Shown here in pieces: positions 38,207-46,183 of a stretch of DNA of 64,000 nucleotides; the first letter of the stretch is position 1, and every line of letters begins with the position of its first letter. A program made the position numbers and the translations under genes. The notes beneath the pieces are model-generated. The model saw only the letters and a list, made by a program, of their open reading frames with translations, was not told the origin of the DNA and did no database searches. Origin of the DNA: Anaerolineae bacterium (GTDB taxonomy: Bacteria > Chloroflexota > Anaerolineae > Aggregatilineales > Phototrophicaceae); NCBI GenBank assembly GCA_022823945.1, contig JAJEBK010000022.1, positions 185,465 through 249,464 on the forward strand, read 5' to 3'.

Positions 38207-38226
38207 GCTGGGCGAGCCGCTGCCGC

Positions 38227-38661
38227 CTACTGCAAAGGCCGCGGCGGCAACAGATTATGTGCCTGCAAATAGCTTTCGGGCGGTCCCTGCCAGCCAAATC
38301 GCCGCAGATCGACTTTGCCGCTGGGGTCAAAACCTATGCTTTCGCTTTCCAGCAGTCGTTGTTGTTCTGCGGCTTGTGGGCTGCCCGGCGGGAAGCTGAT
38401 GCGCCCCTGGCTGTTGATGACGCGCTGCCAGGGGATCGCCATGCCTCGCGGAGATTTGCGCATTGCCGTGCCCACCCAGCGCGGCGCGAGACGGCGCATG
38501 GTTTCTGGATCGGCATAATCGGCGGGCGGGATCATGGAAGCGATTTGACCATAGCTGCTGACTCTGCCGGGCGGGATCTGCCGCACGATAGCCCAGACTG
38601 TGGCGAAGAAAACTTGAGGATTAGGCGGGTTGAACATGGTGCGCTTGAGCGGGCTGACCAT
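38227..38661 (-). CDS. Alkyltransferase-like (ATL) DNA-damage protein, no active-site Cys
   Basis: 136-144 residues of the MGMT/Ada C-terminal DNA-binding fold: VFFATVWAIVRQIPPGRVSS with the helix-turn-helix RRLAPRWVGTAMRKSP, but where MGMT has PCHRV this has IPWQRVINSQGRIS. Replacement of the acceptor Cys by Trp is the hallmark of ATL proteins, which bind alkylated guanine and hand it to nucleotide excision repair. Here the following His is also changed to Gln. Start ATG 38637 or 38661; the first overlaps the divergent VOC gene's ATG at CATG. Confidence 0.88.
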   Translation of the reverse strand: MVSPLKRTMFNPPNPQVFFATVWAIVRQIPPGRVSSYGQIASMIPPADYADPETMRRLAPRWVGTAMRKSPRGMAIPWQRVINSQGRISFPPGSPQAAEQQRLLESESIGFDPSGKVDLRRFGWQGPPESYLQAHNLLPPRPLQ

Positions 38662-38998
38662 TGCGACAACGAATATGCGCCAGATGGTGCGCTTCTACAA
38701 TGCTGTTTTTGACGCGCGCCTGAAAGCTACAGTGCACATCGGCGCCAAGCAATTTTATGGCGGCAAGATCGGCAAGCTGGAACTGACGCTCTGTCCCAAC
38801 GAGATCGCCGGTGTGGTCGCCGAACAGAATCGGCAGCAGTTGCGCTTTGCAGTGGGCGATATCGAGCGGGCAATGGAACGGGGGCTGGCTTGTCATGGCA
38901 GCGAGATCAACCCGATTGACGAATACAAAGGTGCCAAGGTGGCATCGCTGGCTGATCCCGATGGCAACACAATTGAATTCGTGCAATTGATGTCATAG
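38636..38998 (+). CDS. VOC-family (glyoxalase/bleomycin-resistance fold) protein
   Basis: 120 residues. VRLSGLTIATTNMRQMVRFY at the start and the closing SLADPDGNTIEFVQL are typical of the VOC superfamily; ligands resembling the metal site are incomplete, so catalysis is not assured. It diverges from the ATL gene with overlapping start codons and ends overlapping the PfkB stop (convergent). TTG 38630 is an alternative start. Confidence 0.82.
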   Translation: MVRLSGLTIATTNMRQMVRFYNAVFDARLKATVHIGAKQFYGGKIGKLELTLCPNEIAGVVAEQNRQQLRFAVGDIERAMERGLACHGSEINPIDEYKGAKVASLADPDGNTIEFVQLMS

Positions 38999-39985
38999 CG
39001 CTGCCGCGATGCTTTGCCGCATCTGCTCGGGTGTCGGCGCATAATTGCCCAAATGACGGACGACGATGCCGCTGGCGATATTGGCGAGCCTGACCGCATC
39101 GCGCGCTGACAATCCGCCCGCCAGCCCCAGCGTGATGGTGGCGATGGCTGTATCGCCCGCGCCCACCGTATCATAGACATCGCTGACTCGCGGCGCTGGA
39201 CATTTGTCTGCCTGCTCCCCCTCTGCCCAGGTCGCGCCCTGTCCACCGCGCGTGATGATGGTCGCCCGCTGAATGCCCAGCCGCTCGTGCAAATCCAGCG
39301 CGCCTCGCTTGAAATCCGCATCGCTTGTCAAGTCGCGGTTCAGCGTCCGCCTGGCGTCGTCGGCGTTGCATTTGATGACATCCAGCCCAGCGAATGTCTC
39401 GAAGTCGCCCTGCACATCGGCTGTCAGCAGCACATTGTTGGCTTCGCACAACTGCCGCAGCCGGCCGACCAGCGATGGCGTCAGCAAGCCACCATGATAA
39501 TGGGATAGCAGCGCCGCATCGACAGCCGCCATCTGCCCACAAACGAATGCGCTGATTTGCGCTTCGGTCTCGGCATCGATGGGCGCGCGCGTCAAGGTGT
39601 CAATGCGCGCGATCTGCTGGGGGAAACGCAGACCCATCTGCGCCAGAATGCGCGTCTTTACGGTGGTCGGACGCCCTGCGCATGTGATCACGCCGCTGTC
39701 GATGCCGCGAGCCTGCAAGATATCCCGCAATCTTTGCCCCGCCTCGTCAGCGCCAACAAGACCAACCTGGATGGCCTGGCTGCCCAACGCGACGATATTT
39801 GCAGACGGGTTGGCTGCGCCGCCAGCGATATAGCGCCTGGATTCAAATTCCAGCACAGGCACGGGCGCTTCCCGACTCATGCGCATTGCCGTGCCGGTGA
39901 TGTATTCATCCAGCATCACATCGCCGATAACCAGCACTTTTTTCCCCGCCAGTTGCGGTATGCACTCAGCCAGAGCCTTCGACAT
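38993..39985 (-). CDS. PfkB-family sugar kinase, HldE/RfaE1-like
   Basis: 330 residues from ATG 39985, overlapping the upstream transferase by 20 nt. KKVLVIGDVMLDEYITG opens the ribokinase/PfkB fold, GGAANPSANIVALGSQ follows, and the C-terminal DTVGAGDTAIATITL carries the catalytic Asp. The closest known type is D-glycero-beta-D-manno-heptose-7-phosphate kinase (HldE kinase domain). The cytidylyl/adenylyltransferase domain found in many HldE proteins is absent. Together with the GT9 domain next door this suggests a heptose- or other sugar-phosphate step in surface glycan synthesis. Confidence 0.85.
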   Translation of the reverse strand: MSKALAECIPQLAGKKVLVIGDVMLDEYITGTAMRMSREAPVPVLEFESRRYIAGGAANPSANIVALGSQAIQVGLVGADEAGQRLRDILQARGIDSGVITCAGRPTTVKTRILAQMGLRFPQQIARIDTLTRAPIDAETEAQISAFVCGQMAAVDAALLSHYHGGLLTPSLVGRLRQLCEANNVLLTADVQGDFETFAGLDVIKCNADDARRTLNRDLTSDADFKRGALDLHERLGIQRATIITRGGQGATWAEGEQADKCPAPRVSDVYDTVGAGDTAIATITLGLAGGLSARDAVRLANIASGIVVRHLGNYAPTPEQMRQSIAAAL

Positions 39986-41834
39986 GCTCGCTCGCTCGCC
40001 TTGGATTGTCTGTCCCTGAGTGTACATCAGCCGCTCGCCAAACCGCGAAAACGAAGCGGGGCAGCCGCAGCATGCGCCGTAACCGCCAGGGTTGCCGCAA
40101 AAGTCGATACAGCCATTCCAATCCGCGCTCTTGCATCCAGCGGGGCGCGCGAGGCACAGAGCCGGCAACAAAGTCGAGCGAGCCGCCGACGCCCATCGCC
40201 ATCGAAACTTGCAGGCGCGGCAGGTTGCGGGCGATCCATTTGTCTTGCCTCGGCGCGCCATAGGCGACGAAAAGTATATCGGCGCGGCTGGCATTGACCC
40301 TCGCCACGATCATGTCTTCTTCGGCTGCGGCAGGGCTGCCGGCATAGGCACCGACGATTTGCAGCCCTGGATAATTTTTCTCGAGAGCCGCCGCGGCTTG
40401 CTCGGCAACGCCCGGCGCTGCGCCCAGCAGAAAGATCCGCCAGCCGAGTTGCGCGGCCGCCTGCGCAATCCGTGGCAGGCCGTCCGAACCCGTAACTCGC
40501 TCGGGCAAGGCGAATCCCCTGCGTCGACAAGCCCAAAGCAAGCCCACGCCATCTGGCACGCACAGCGCCGCCCGCTGCAGAATGCCCAAAAATATCGGGT
40601 CGCCCTGCGCGATCATGATGAACTCAGGATTGACGGTGCAGACCTGGCGCGCTCCACTGCCAGCTTCTACCCAACTTGCGATTAACGCGAGCCAGCCGGT
40701 ATACGAAACCGCATCGACCGGCACGCCCAGTAAATTGAGTCGCCGGTTGGCGCTGCGCTCGGCCGTCAGTGTGCTTGTCCGGGCTGGTTCACGCCCAGCC
40801 AGCAGCTCCAGCGCGGCTCCAAAGGCGTGAGTTGGGCGAAGCAATTTCATGCAGGTACGGGCAGCGCAGCCTTCTCGCGCGCCAATAGACCGACCGACAT
40901 AACTGCAGGGGCTGCAAGCGACGCCGCTGCGCAGCACTGCCGAGAGCCCGTCAATTGCCCAGGGCTGCCAGGCGCTGGCATTGCTGGGACCAAAGATGCT
41001 CAGCACCGGCGTGCCGACAGCCGCTGCGAGGTGCATGACGCCGCTATCCGCGCCAACGAAGAGGTCGACATTGGCGATGACATCCGCCAACTGCGGAAGC
41101 GTGGTCTGGCCGGTGAGATTGACATACGGGGCAGCCAGCGACTTGGCAAGCTCTTGCCCGCTATCATCTTTTTGCCCAACGATTACAATGCTCGCCTTGC
41201 ATTTTTCCTGGAGCAGCCGCGCCAGCTCGGCAAACTGCTCGACATCCCAGCGCCGCGCCGGGCTGTAACCGCCGCTGCCAGCATGCATGGCCACGATGGG
41301 CGAATTGAGCGAATCGCGCAGCATGGGATGCGCCTGCCGCCGCACTTGAGCTGGTCGTGGTTGACTGCAAGCGCCTAACAGACCGACCAGGTCCAGCCAG
41401 TATTGCGCTTGATGCCGCGCGCCGAATCCTTCGTCTGGCAGCGAATCGGTGAGGAAGCCCGCCTTGCCATTTTGCAAGCCGATAATACGGCTCGCTCCGC
41501 TGGCTCTGGCAATCAGTCGAAACTTCCACAAGCCAGCGGGCAAGGTGAAATGGTGGAAGAAAACCAGTGTGTCGTAGTGTTTTCTCACAATCCGCAGCAG
41601 CAGAGGCAGATTGTCAGGCGCAAACATGGCGCAACTGGCGCTCTTGCCGGCGCGGTCGAATTCAAAGGTTTCGTTCACTAGCCCGTCAGGCAAAATGGGC
41701 AATGCCTGTGCCGCTGCCAGCAGATCTATGACCGCGGTGGGTCGCGCTTCTCGCAAGGCAGCGATGGCCGGCGTCGTCAAAACGAGATCGCCAATATCCG
41801 CCAACTGCACCAGGAGAATCCGCTCGTCCATCAT
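39966..41834 (-). CDS. Fusion glycosyltransferase: GT9 (heptosyltransferase-like) plus GT26 (WecG/TagA-like)
   Basis: 622 residues. Residues 1 to about 355 are GT9: ILLVQLADIGDLVLTTPAI at the start, MHAGSGGYSPARRW, FVGADSGVMHLAAAVGTPVL and SIFGPSNASAWQPW. Residues about 365-610 are GT26: LNLLGVPVDAVSYTGW, CTVNPEFIMIAQGDP, VPDGVGLLWACRRRG, RITGSDL-type RVTGSDGLPR, then FVAYGAPRQDKWIARNLP and MGVGGSLDFVAG. One continuous frame joins the two. GT9 enzymes transfer heptose and GT26 enzymes transfer ManNAc(A) to lipid-linked acceptors, so the protein may add two successive residues. Confidence 0.9.
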   Translation of the reverse strand: MMDERILLVQLADIGDLVLTTPAIAALREARPTAVIDLLAAAQALPILPDGLVNETFEFDRAGKSASCAMFAPDNLPLLLRIVRKHYDTLVFFHHFTLPAGLWKFRLIARASGASRIIGLQNGKAGFLTDSLPDEGFGARHQAQYWLDLVGLLGACSQPRPAQVRRQAHPMLRDSLNSPIVAMHAGSGGYSPARRWDVEQFAELARLLQEKCKASIVIVGQKDDSGQELAKSLAAPYVNLTGQTTLPQLADVIANVDLFVGADSGVMHLAAAVGTPVLSIFGPSNASAWQPWAIDGLSAVLRSGVACSPCSYVGRSIGAREGCAARTCMKLLRPTHAFGAALELLAGREPARTSTLTAERSANRRLNLLGVPVDAVSYTGWLALIASWVEAGSGARQVCTVNPEFIMIAQGDPIFLGILQRAALCVPDGVGLLWACRRRGFALPERVTGSDGLPRIAQAAAQLGWRIFLLGAAPGVAEQAAAALEKNYPGLQIVGAYAGSPAAAEEDMIVARVNASRADILFVAYGAPRQDKWIARNLPRLQVSMAMGVGGSLDFVAGSVPRAPRWMQERGLEWLYRLLRQPWRLRRMLRLPRFVFAVWRAADVHSGTDNPRRASEHVEGSG

Positions 41835-41845
41835 AATCGCCGATT

Positions 41846-42967
41846 TTAGCGCAGGCCCGCGCCCAACTCTGCGAAGGAATCCAGCACCTGCAACGCCGCC
41901 GTGCCCCAGTTGAAGCGCTGCGCCCGCGCGCGTCCATGCGCGCCGAGATCGCTGCGCAGCCTCTCGTCTTCGCTGATTCGCCGCATGGCAGCTGCGATAG
42001 CGGCGGTATCCAGCGGATCGACCAGGATGCCGCAGTCGCCGACCAGCTCGGGCAGGCTGGATGTGTTGCTGGCAATGACCGGTGTGCCACAGCGCATCGC
42101 TTCGACAACCGGGAAGCCGAAGCCTTCGTGCAGGCTGGGGAAAACCAAAGCCAGCGCGCCGGCCAACAGCGGGGTTTTGTCGGCTTCGTCGATGTAGCCG
42201 GTATGGTGCAGGTTGCTCGCGCCGTCCAGCCAGCCTTCATCAAAGAGCCAACCGCGCCCGCCCGCCAGCACGAGCGCCGTTTCGCTGTCCGCTGTTGCAG
42301 CTTGCCACTGTGCAAATGCCTGCACGAGTCGCGCGATATTTTTGCGCGGCTGCAAAGTGCCCAAGAACAGAAAGTAGCGCTGTGGCAATTGATATTTCTT
42401 GCGCACAGCCTGAATTTGCTCTGATGTTGTCGCCCGCGGCGGGTCCTCCACGCCCGGATAGATCACGCGGATTTTGTGGCGCGGCGTTCCATAAAAGCGC
42501 GCCAGGTCGTCAGCGGTGGCGTGGCTATCGGCCAGCACAATGCTTGCTCGCGCCTGGCTGTAGCGGGTGGTCGCATCCAGATAAAGCCGCTGCCTGGTTG
42601 GGTGCGCGTCGGGAAAATGCTTGTAGCCCAGGTCGTGCGCTGTGACGATTGCTTTGCCGGGGAACACAAATGGCAATGTATGCGCCGGCACAAACAGCAT
42701 GTCGTGCTGCCGTCTCCACAGCGCTGCAGCCAGTCGCAGGTGCGTCCACAGCCTTGGCAGCGGGATATGCACTTGCTCGACAAAAATGGAGCTATCAAAA
42801 AGCCGAGCCGCTGGCTTATCACGAAAGTAAATGCGAAAGTGAAACGGTTGTGCCAAGCCTTCGTTGGCATGAATCAACGCTTGAATCAGGCGCAGGGCAT
42901 AAGTTTCGGTGCCAGTAGGCTGGACGGCGGTGGCGCGGCTGGCGTCAATGGCGATGCGCAGGCTCAC
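41846..42967 (-). CDS. GT4-family glycosyltransferase
   Basis: 373 residues from GTG 42967, which overlaps the upstream gene's stop (GTGA). VSLRIAIDASRATAV and PTGTETYALRLIQAL open the GT-B fold (glycan-modifying RfaB/mannosyltransferase type), with GTLQPRKNIARLVQAF and the EX7E motif in HEGFGFPVVEAMRCG. A longer upstream frame lies inside the dehydrogenase gene and is rejected. Acts in the cytoplasm or at the membrane on lipid-linked sugars; sugar donor unknown. Confidence 0.88.
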   Translation of the reverse strand: MSLRIAIDASRATAVQPTGTETYALRLIQALIHANEGLAQPFHFRIYFRDKPAARLFDSSIFVEQVHIPLPRLWTHLRLAAALWRRQHDMLFVPAHTLPFVFPGKAIVTAHDLGYKHFPDAHPTRQRLYLDATTRYSQARASIVLADSHATADDLARFYGTPRHKIRVIYPGVEDPPRATTSEQIQAVRKKYQLPQRYFLFLGTLQPRKNIARLVQAFAQWQAATADSETALVLAGGRGWLFDEGWLDGASNLHHTGYIDEADKTPLLAGALALVFPSLHEGFGFPVVEAMRCGTPVIASNTSSLPELVGDCGILVDPLDTAAIAAAMRRISEDERLRSDLGAHGRARAQRFNWGTAALQVLDSFAELGAGLR

Positions 42968-44274
42968 AAGCCGATGATGTGGCTGCCATCCCCATTGCGG
43001 AAGACATGCCTCGTATCCACGATCAGTTGGCTGTGGCGGCGCACGGCTTTCCAATCTGTGGCTGAGTGGTCGGTCACGATGACGACGCAATGCGCGCTAC
43101 GCAGCAGGTCATGACAGAATGGCTGGGAACGCAGCATGACATCGCTTTCCAGGTGCACTTGCGGCACATGGGGGTCATGATAGCAGACATCAGCGCCTCG
43201 TTGCCGCAGCAGACTGAGGATATCCAGCGCCGGGCTTTCGCGCACATCATCGACATCGCGCTTGTAGGCCACGCCCAAAATCACTACTCGCGAGCCACGC
43301 ACCGACCGCTCCAGGTTGTTCAGCGCTTCGGTTATTTTGCCCAGCACATAATAAGGCATGGATGTATTGATCTCGCTGGCCAGCTCGATGAAGCGCGCGT
43401 TGTAATTCAATGTCTTCAGTTTCCAGCTCAGGTAATGCGGGTCGACCGGGATGCAGTGACCGCCCAAACCCGGTCCAGGATAAAAGGGCATATAACCGAA
43501 AGGCTTGCTGGCGGCAGCTTGAATGACCTCCCAGACATCAACATCCAGCTTGTCGCACATCAGCGCCATCTCGTTGACCAAGCCGATATTCACCGCGCGG
43601 AAGGTATTTTCCAGCAATTTGACCATCTCGGCAGCGGTCGGCGAAGACACCTGCACAACCCGCTCTACAGCCGATTCATAGAGCGCCGTGGCGACCTGGC
43701 TGCATGCCGGTGTGATGCCGCCAACTACTTTGGGCGTATTGCGCACCGCAAAATCGCTGTTGCCCGGGTCGATGCGCTCCGGTGAATAGGCGACAAAAAC
43801 ATCTTCGCCCAGTGTCAGGTTGTCGCCGGCGATGCGCGGCACGATTACTTCTTCGGTTGTGCCAGGGTAGGTGGTGCTTTCCAGCACGATAAGCATGCCC
43901 GGACGGCGAACCTGCGCGATGGATTGCGCCGCCTGGATGATGTACGACATATCGGGGTCGCCTGTTTTGCGCAGTGGCGTCGGCACACAAATGCTGATGG
44001 CATCGACCGTCCGCAGCTCGTCGTAGCAGGTCGCCGCGCGCAATCGTCCCGCCGCGACCAGATCTGCCAGCCGCGCATCTGGGACATCGGCGATATAACT
44101 GCGCCCGGCATTGACTTGCGCCACTTTTTCTGGCGCCACTTCCACGCCCAGCACGCAAAAGCCCGCTTCGGCGAATTCCACAGCCAGCGGCAAGCCGACA
44201 TACCCCATGCCGACGATGCCAATCTGGGCAGTGCGCGCCTCGATTTTTGCGAGCAATTCTTTCTGATAAGTCAT
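42964..44274 (-). CDS. Nucleotide-sugar 6-dehydrogenase (UDP-GlcNAc/ManNAc type)
   Basis: 436 residues from ATG 44274. The Rossmann motif IGIVGMGYVGLPLAVEFAE and the catalytic Cys in GPGLGGHCIPVDPHYLSW place it with UDP-N-acetylglucosamine/-mannosamine dehydrogenases (WecC/WbpA) rather than UDP-glucose dehydrogenase; it makes a uronic-acid nucleotide sugar with 2 NAD. A GT26 domain two genes on fits a ManNAcA-like product. First gene of the four-gene operon; a longer frame to 44559 crosses the promoter and is rejected. Confidence 0.9.
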   Translation of the reverse strand: MTYQKELLAKIEARTAQIGIVGMGYVGLPLAVEFAEAGFCVLGVEVAPEKVAQVNAGRSYIADVPDARLADLVAAGRLRAATCYDELRTVDAISICVPTPLRKTGDPDMSYIIQAAQSIAQVRRPGMLIVLESTTYPGTTEEVIVPRIAGDNLTLGEDVFVAYSPERIDPGNSDFAVRNTPKVVGGITPACSQVATALYESAVERVVQVSSPTAAEMVKLLENTFRAVNIGLVNEMALMCDKLDVDVWEVIQAAASKPFGYMPFYPGPGLGGHCIPVDPHYLSWKLKTLNYNARFIELASEINTSMPYYVLGKITEALNNLERSVRGSRVVILGVAYKRDVDDVRESPALDILSLLRQRGADVCYHDPHVPQVHLESDVMLRSQPFCHDLLRSAHCVVIVTDHSATDWKAVRRHSQLIVDTRHVFRNGDGSHIIGL

Positions 44275-44305
44275 ATTCACCCAATGCGTTTGACGAGTCG
44301 GCGCA

Positions 44306-44311
44306 ATTATA
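44306..44311 (-). promoter_or_regulatory. -10 box of the glycan operon
   Basis: On the minus strand a consensus TATAAT lies 31 nt before the dehydrogenase ATG. The -35 position (TGTAGA) is a poor match. Confidence 0.45.
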
Positions 44312-44342
44312 ATACGCGCCCAGCTTGCTCTACAGGTAGAAA

Positions 44343-45173
44343 TTAACGGATGCCGCTGCGGGCAAAACTCTCGACAAATTGCCGCTGAAAGAGCAGAAAC
44401 AGAATCACCAGCGGCGTGATTACGATGATTGTGCCCGCCATCAACTGCCCATAAAACGCGCCCTGGTCGGTGGTTTTGATCAGCTTGTTCAGCCCGACAG
44501 TGAGCGGACGAATCTCTTCGGAGCGCGTGATAATGAAGGGCCACAGAAACTCGTTCCAATGCGAGCTAAGCGAGACCAGCGCAAAAGCAACATAAGCAGG
44601 GATAGCATTGACGACATAGACATGGCGGATGACTTGCAACAGGTTCGCGCCATCGATTCGCGCCGCCTCTTCCAGTTCAATTGGCACCTCGCGGAATGCC
44701 TGCCGCAGCAGCAGCATGCCAAATGCCGATCCCCAATAGGGCAGCATCAGCGCCAAACGCGTATCAAACAGCCCCAGCAGGTTGATCATGCGGAAGTTCT
44801 GCACCAGCAACACGCCAGACGGGATCATCAACTGCAGCAATATCACCACAAGCAGCAGGTTGCGCCCCCAAAAACGCAGGCGCGCAAAAGCATAGGCGGC
44901 GCAAGTCACCGTAAATAGCTGGACGAGCAGCGTCCCGCCCACAAAGATGATGCTGTTGAAATAGTGCAAGCCCCAGGGCGCGATGTTCAACGCGTGCTGA
45001 TAGAGCGACAAGGTGATTTCGCTGCCGAAGAAGATGCTGCCCTGCGTGACGGGCTCGTTCTCCGGGCGGATGCTGACCAAAATCGTGAAGACCAGCGGCA
45101 GCAAAAAGACCAGGCCGATTGTCGCGGTCAAGACGGTTGCGACAGCTTGCGCGACTCCGCTCTTGCGCGTCAT
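44343..45173 (-). CDS. ABC sugar transporter permease (MalG/UgpE type)
   Basis: 276 residues with about six membrane helices and the EAA motif of binding-protein-dependent permeases: EAARIDGANLLQVIRHVY. LLRQAFREVPIELEEAA is its start. Overlaps the preceding permease gene (ATGA). Third gene of a solute-binding-protein/permease/permease operon. Confidence 0.92.
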   Translation of the reverse strand: MTRKSGVAQAVATVLTATIGLVFLLPLVFTILVSIRPENEPVTQGSIFFGSEITLSLYQHALNIAPWGLHYFNSIIFVGGTLLVQLFTVTCAAYAFARLRFWGRNLLLVVILLQLMIPSGVLLVQNFRMINLLGLFDTRLALMLPYWGSAFGMLLLRQAFREVPIELEEAARIDGANLLQVIRHVYVVNAIPAYVAFALVSLSSHWNEFLWPFIITRSEEIRPLTVGLNKLIKTTDQGAFYGQLMAGTIIVITPLVILFLLFQRQFVESFARSGIR

Positions 45174-46090
45174 CGGTCGTTCTCGCTGCGCTCAAAGAGC
45201 AGGAAGTTGCCCAGCGTAAAGGTCAGCACGACAGCAATGAGAACGAGTGTCATGGCATTGACATAACCCCAGTTGCGACGTTCGGCGATATTTTGGAAGA
45301 TCAGGTAGAGCAGAAGATTGGCGCTGTCGGCTGGTCCGCCTTCGCCCAGGGCTTGCAGTTGTTCCACGGTCTGGAAGGCGAATGTGAAGGAAATCACACT
45401 GACGAAGAGCAGGGTGCGGCGCAGCAGCGGCAGTGTCAGCCACAGGAATTGCTGGAATCCGCCTGCGCCGTCCAATGCTGCCGCTTCATACAATTCGCGC
45501 GCGATATTCTGCAAGCCAGCCAGGAAGAATATCATGAAATAGCCGGCTTGCTTCCATATATTGACGATGATGACGGAAAGCAGCACCAGGTTGCGGTCGC
45601 CCAGCCAGTTCAGACCCGGCTGCCCCAAACTGCGCAGCACGGCATTCGCCAAACCGATGCTGTCGCTGAATATGAAGGACCAGATGCTGGCCGCGCCGAT
45701 GAGTGGCAGCAGCGCCGGATAAAATACAGCAAAGCGCCAAACCCCCAACAACTGCTGTGGACGGTTCAAAAGCAGCGCCAGCAGCAAGCCCAGCGGCACG
45801 GCAACCAGCACTGTCGCCAGGGCGAATATGAGCGTATTGCGGAAGCTACGCAGGAAGCGCTGTCCCATGTAGTGGCTGTCGTCCAGAATATCGGCGAAGT
45901 TCTGCAGACGGACAAACTGCGGGGGTTTGCCAGCCGCGTTCAAGCCCCGCGCGGGTTTGTACAAGCTGTCATTGACTGTGTTGACAGCTGGCAGGACATT
46001 GAACATCAGCACCAGCACGAGTGTCGGCGCGATTAACAGGTAGGGCAACACGCGCGCAGTGAGCCTGTGCCGCCATGCGCCGGCGATCAT
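45170..46090 (-). CDS. ABC sugar transporter permease (MalF/UgpA type)
   Basis: 306 residues, six or more membrane helices, with the EAA loop ELYEAAALDGAGGFQQFLWL. Pairs with the following permease. GGCGAGGGAGCC precedes ATG 46090. The 93-nt gap to the binding-protein gene has no recognisable element. Confidence 0.92.
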   Translation of the reverse strand: MIAGAWRHRLTARVLPYLLIAPTLVLVLMFNVLPAVNTVNDSLYKPARGLNAAGKPPQFVRLQNFADILDDSHYMGQRFLRSFRNTLIFALATVLVAVPLGLLLALLLNRPQQLLGVWRFAVFYPALLPLIGAASIWSFIFSDSIGLANAVLRSLGQPGLNWLGDRNLVLLSVIIVNIWKQAGYFMIFFLAGLQNIARELYEAAALDGAGGFQQFLWLTLPLLRRTLLFVSVISFTFAFQTVEQLQALGEGGPADSANLLLYLIFQNIAERRNWGYVNAMTLVLIAVVLTFTLGNFLLFERSENDR

Positions 46091-46183
46091 GGCGAGGCTC
46101 CCTCGCCTGGACTGTGCGCCGCCGGCAGCAAGGTGACCGGGTACAGAGACAGGGGCGCGCCCAACGACACACCCCCGTTTGTG

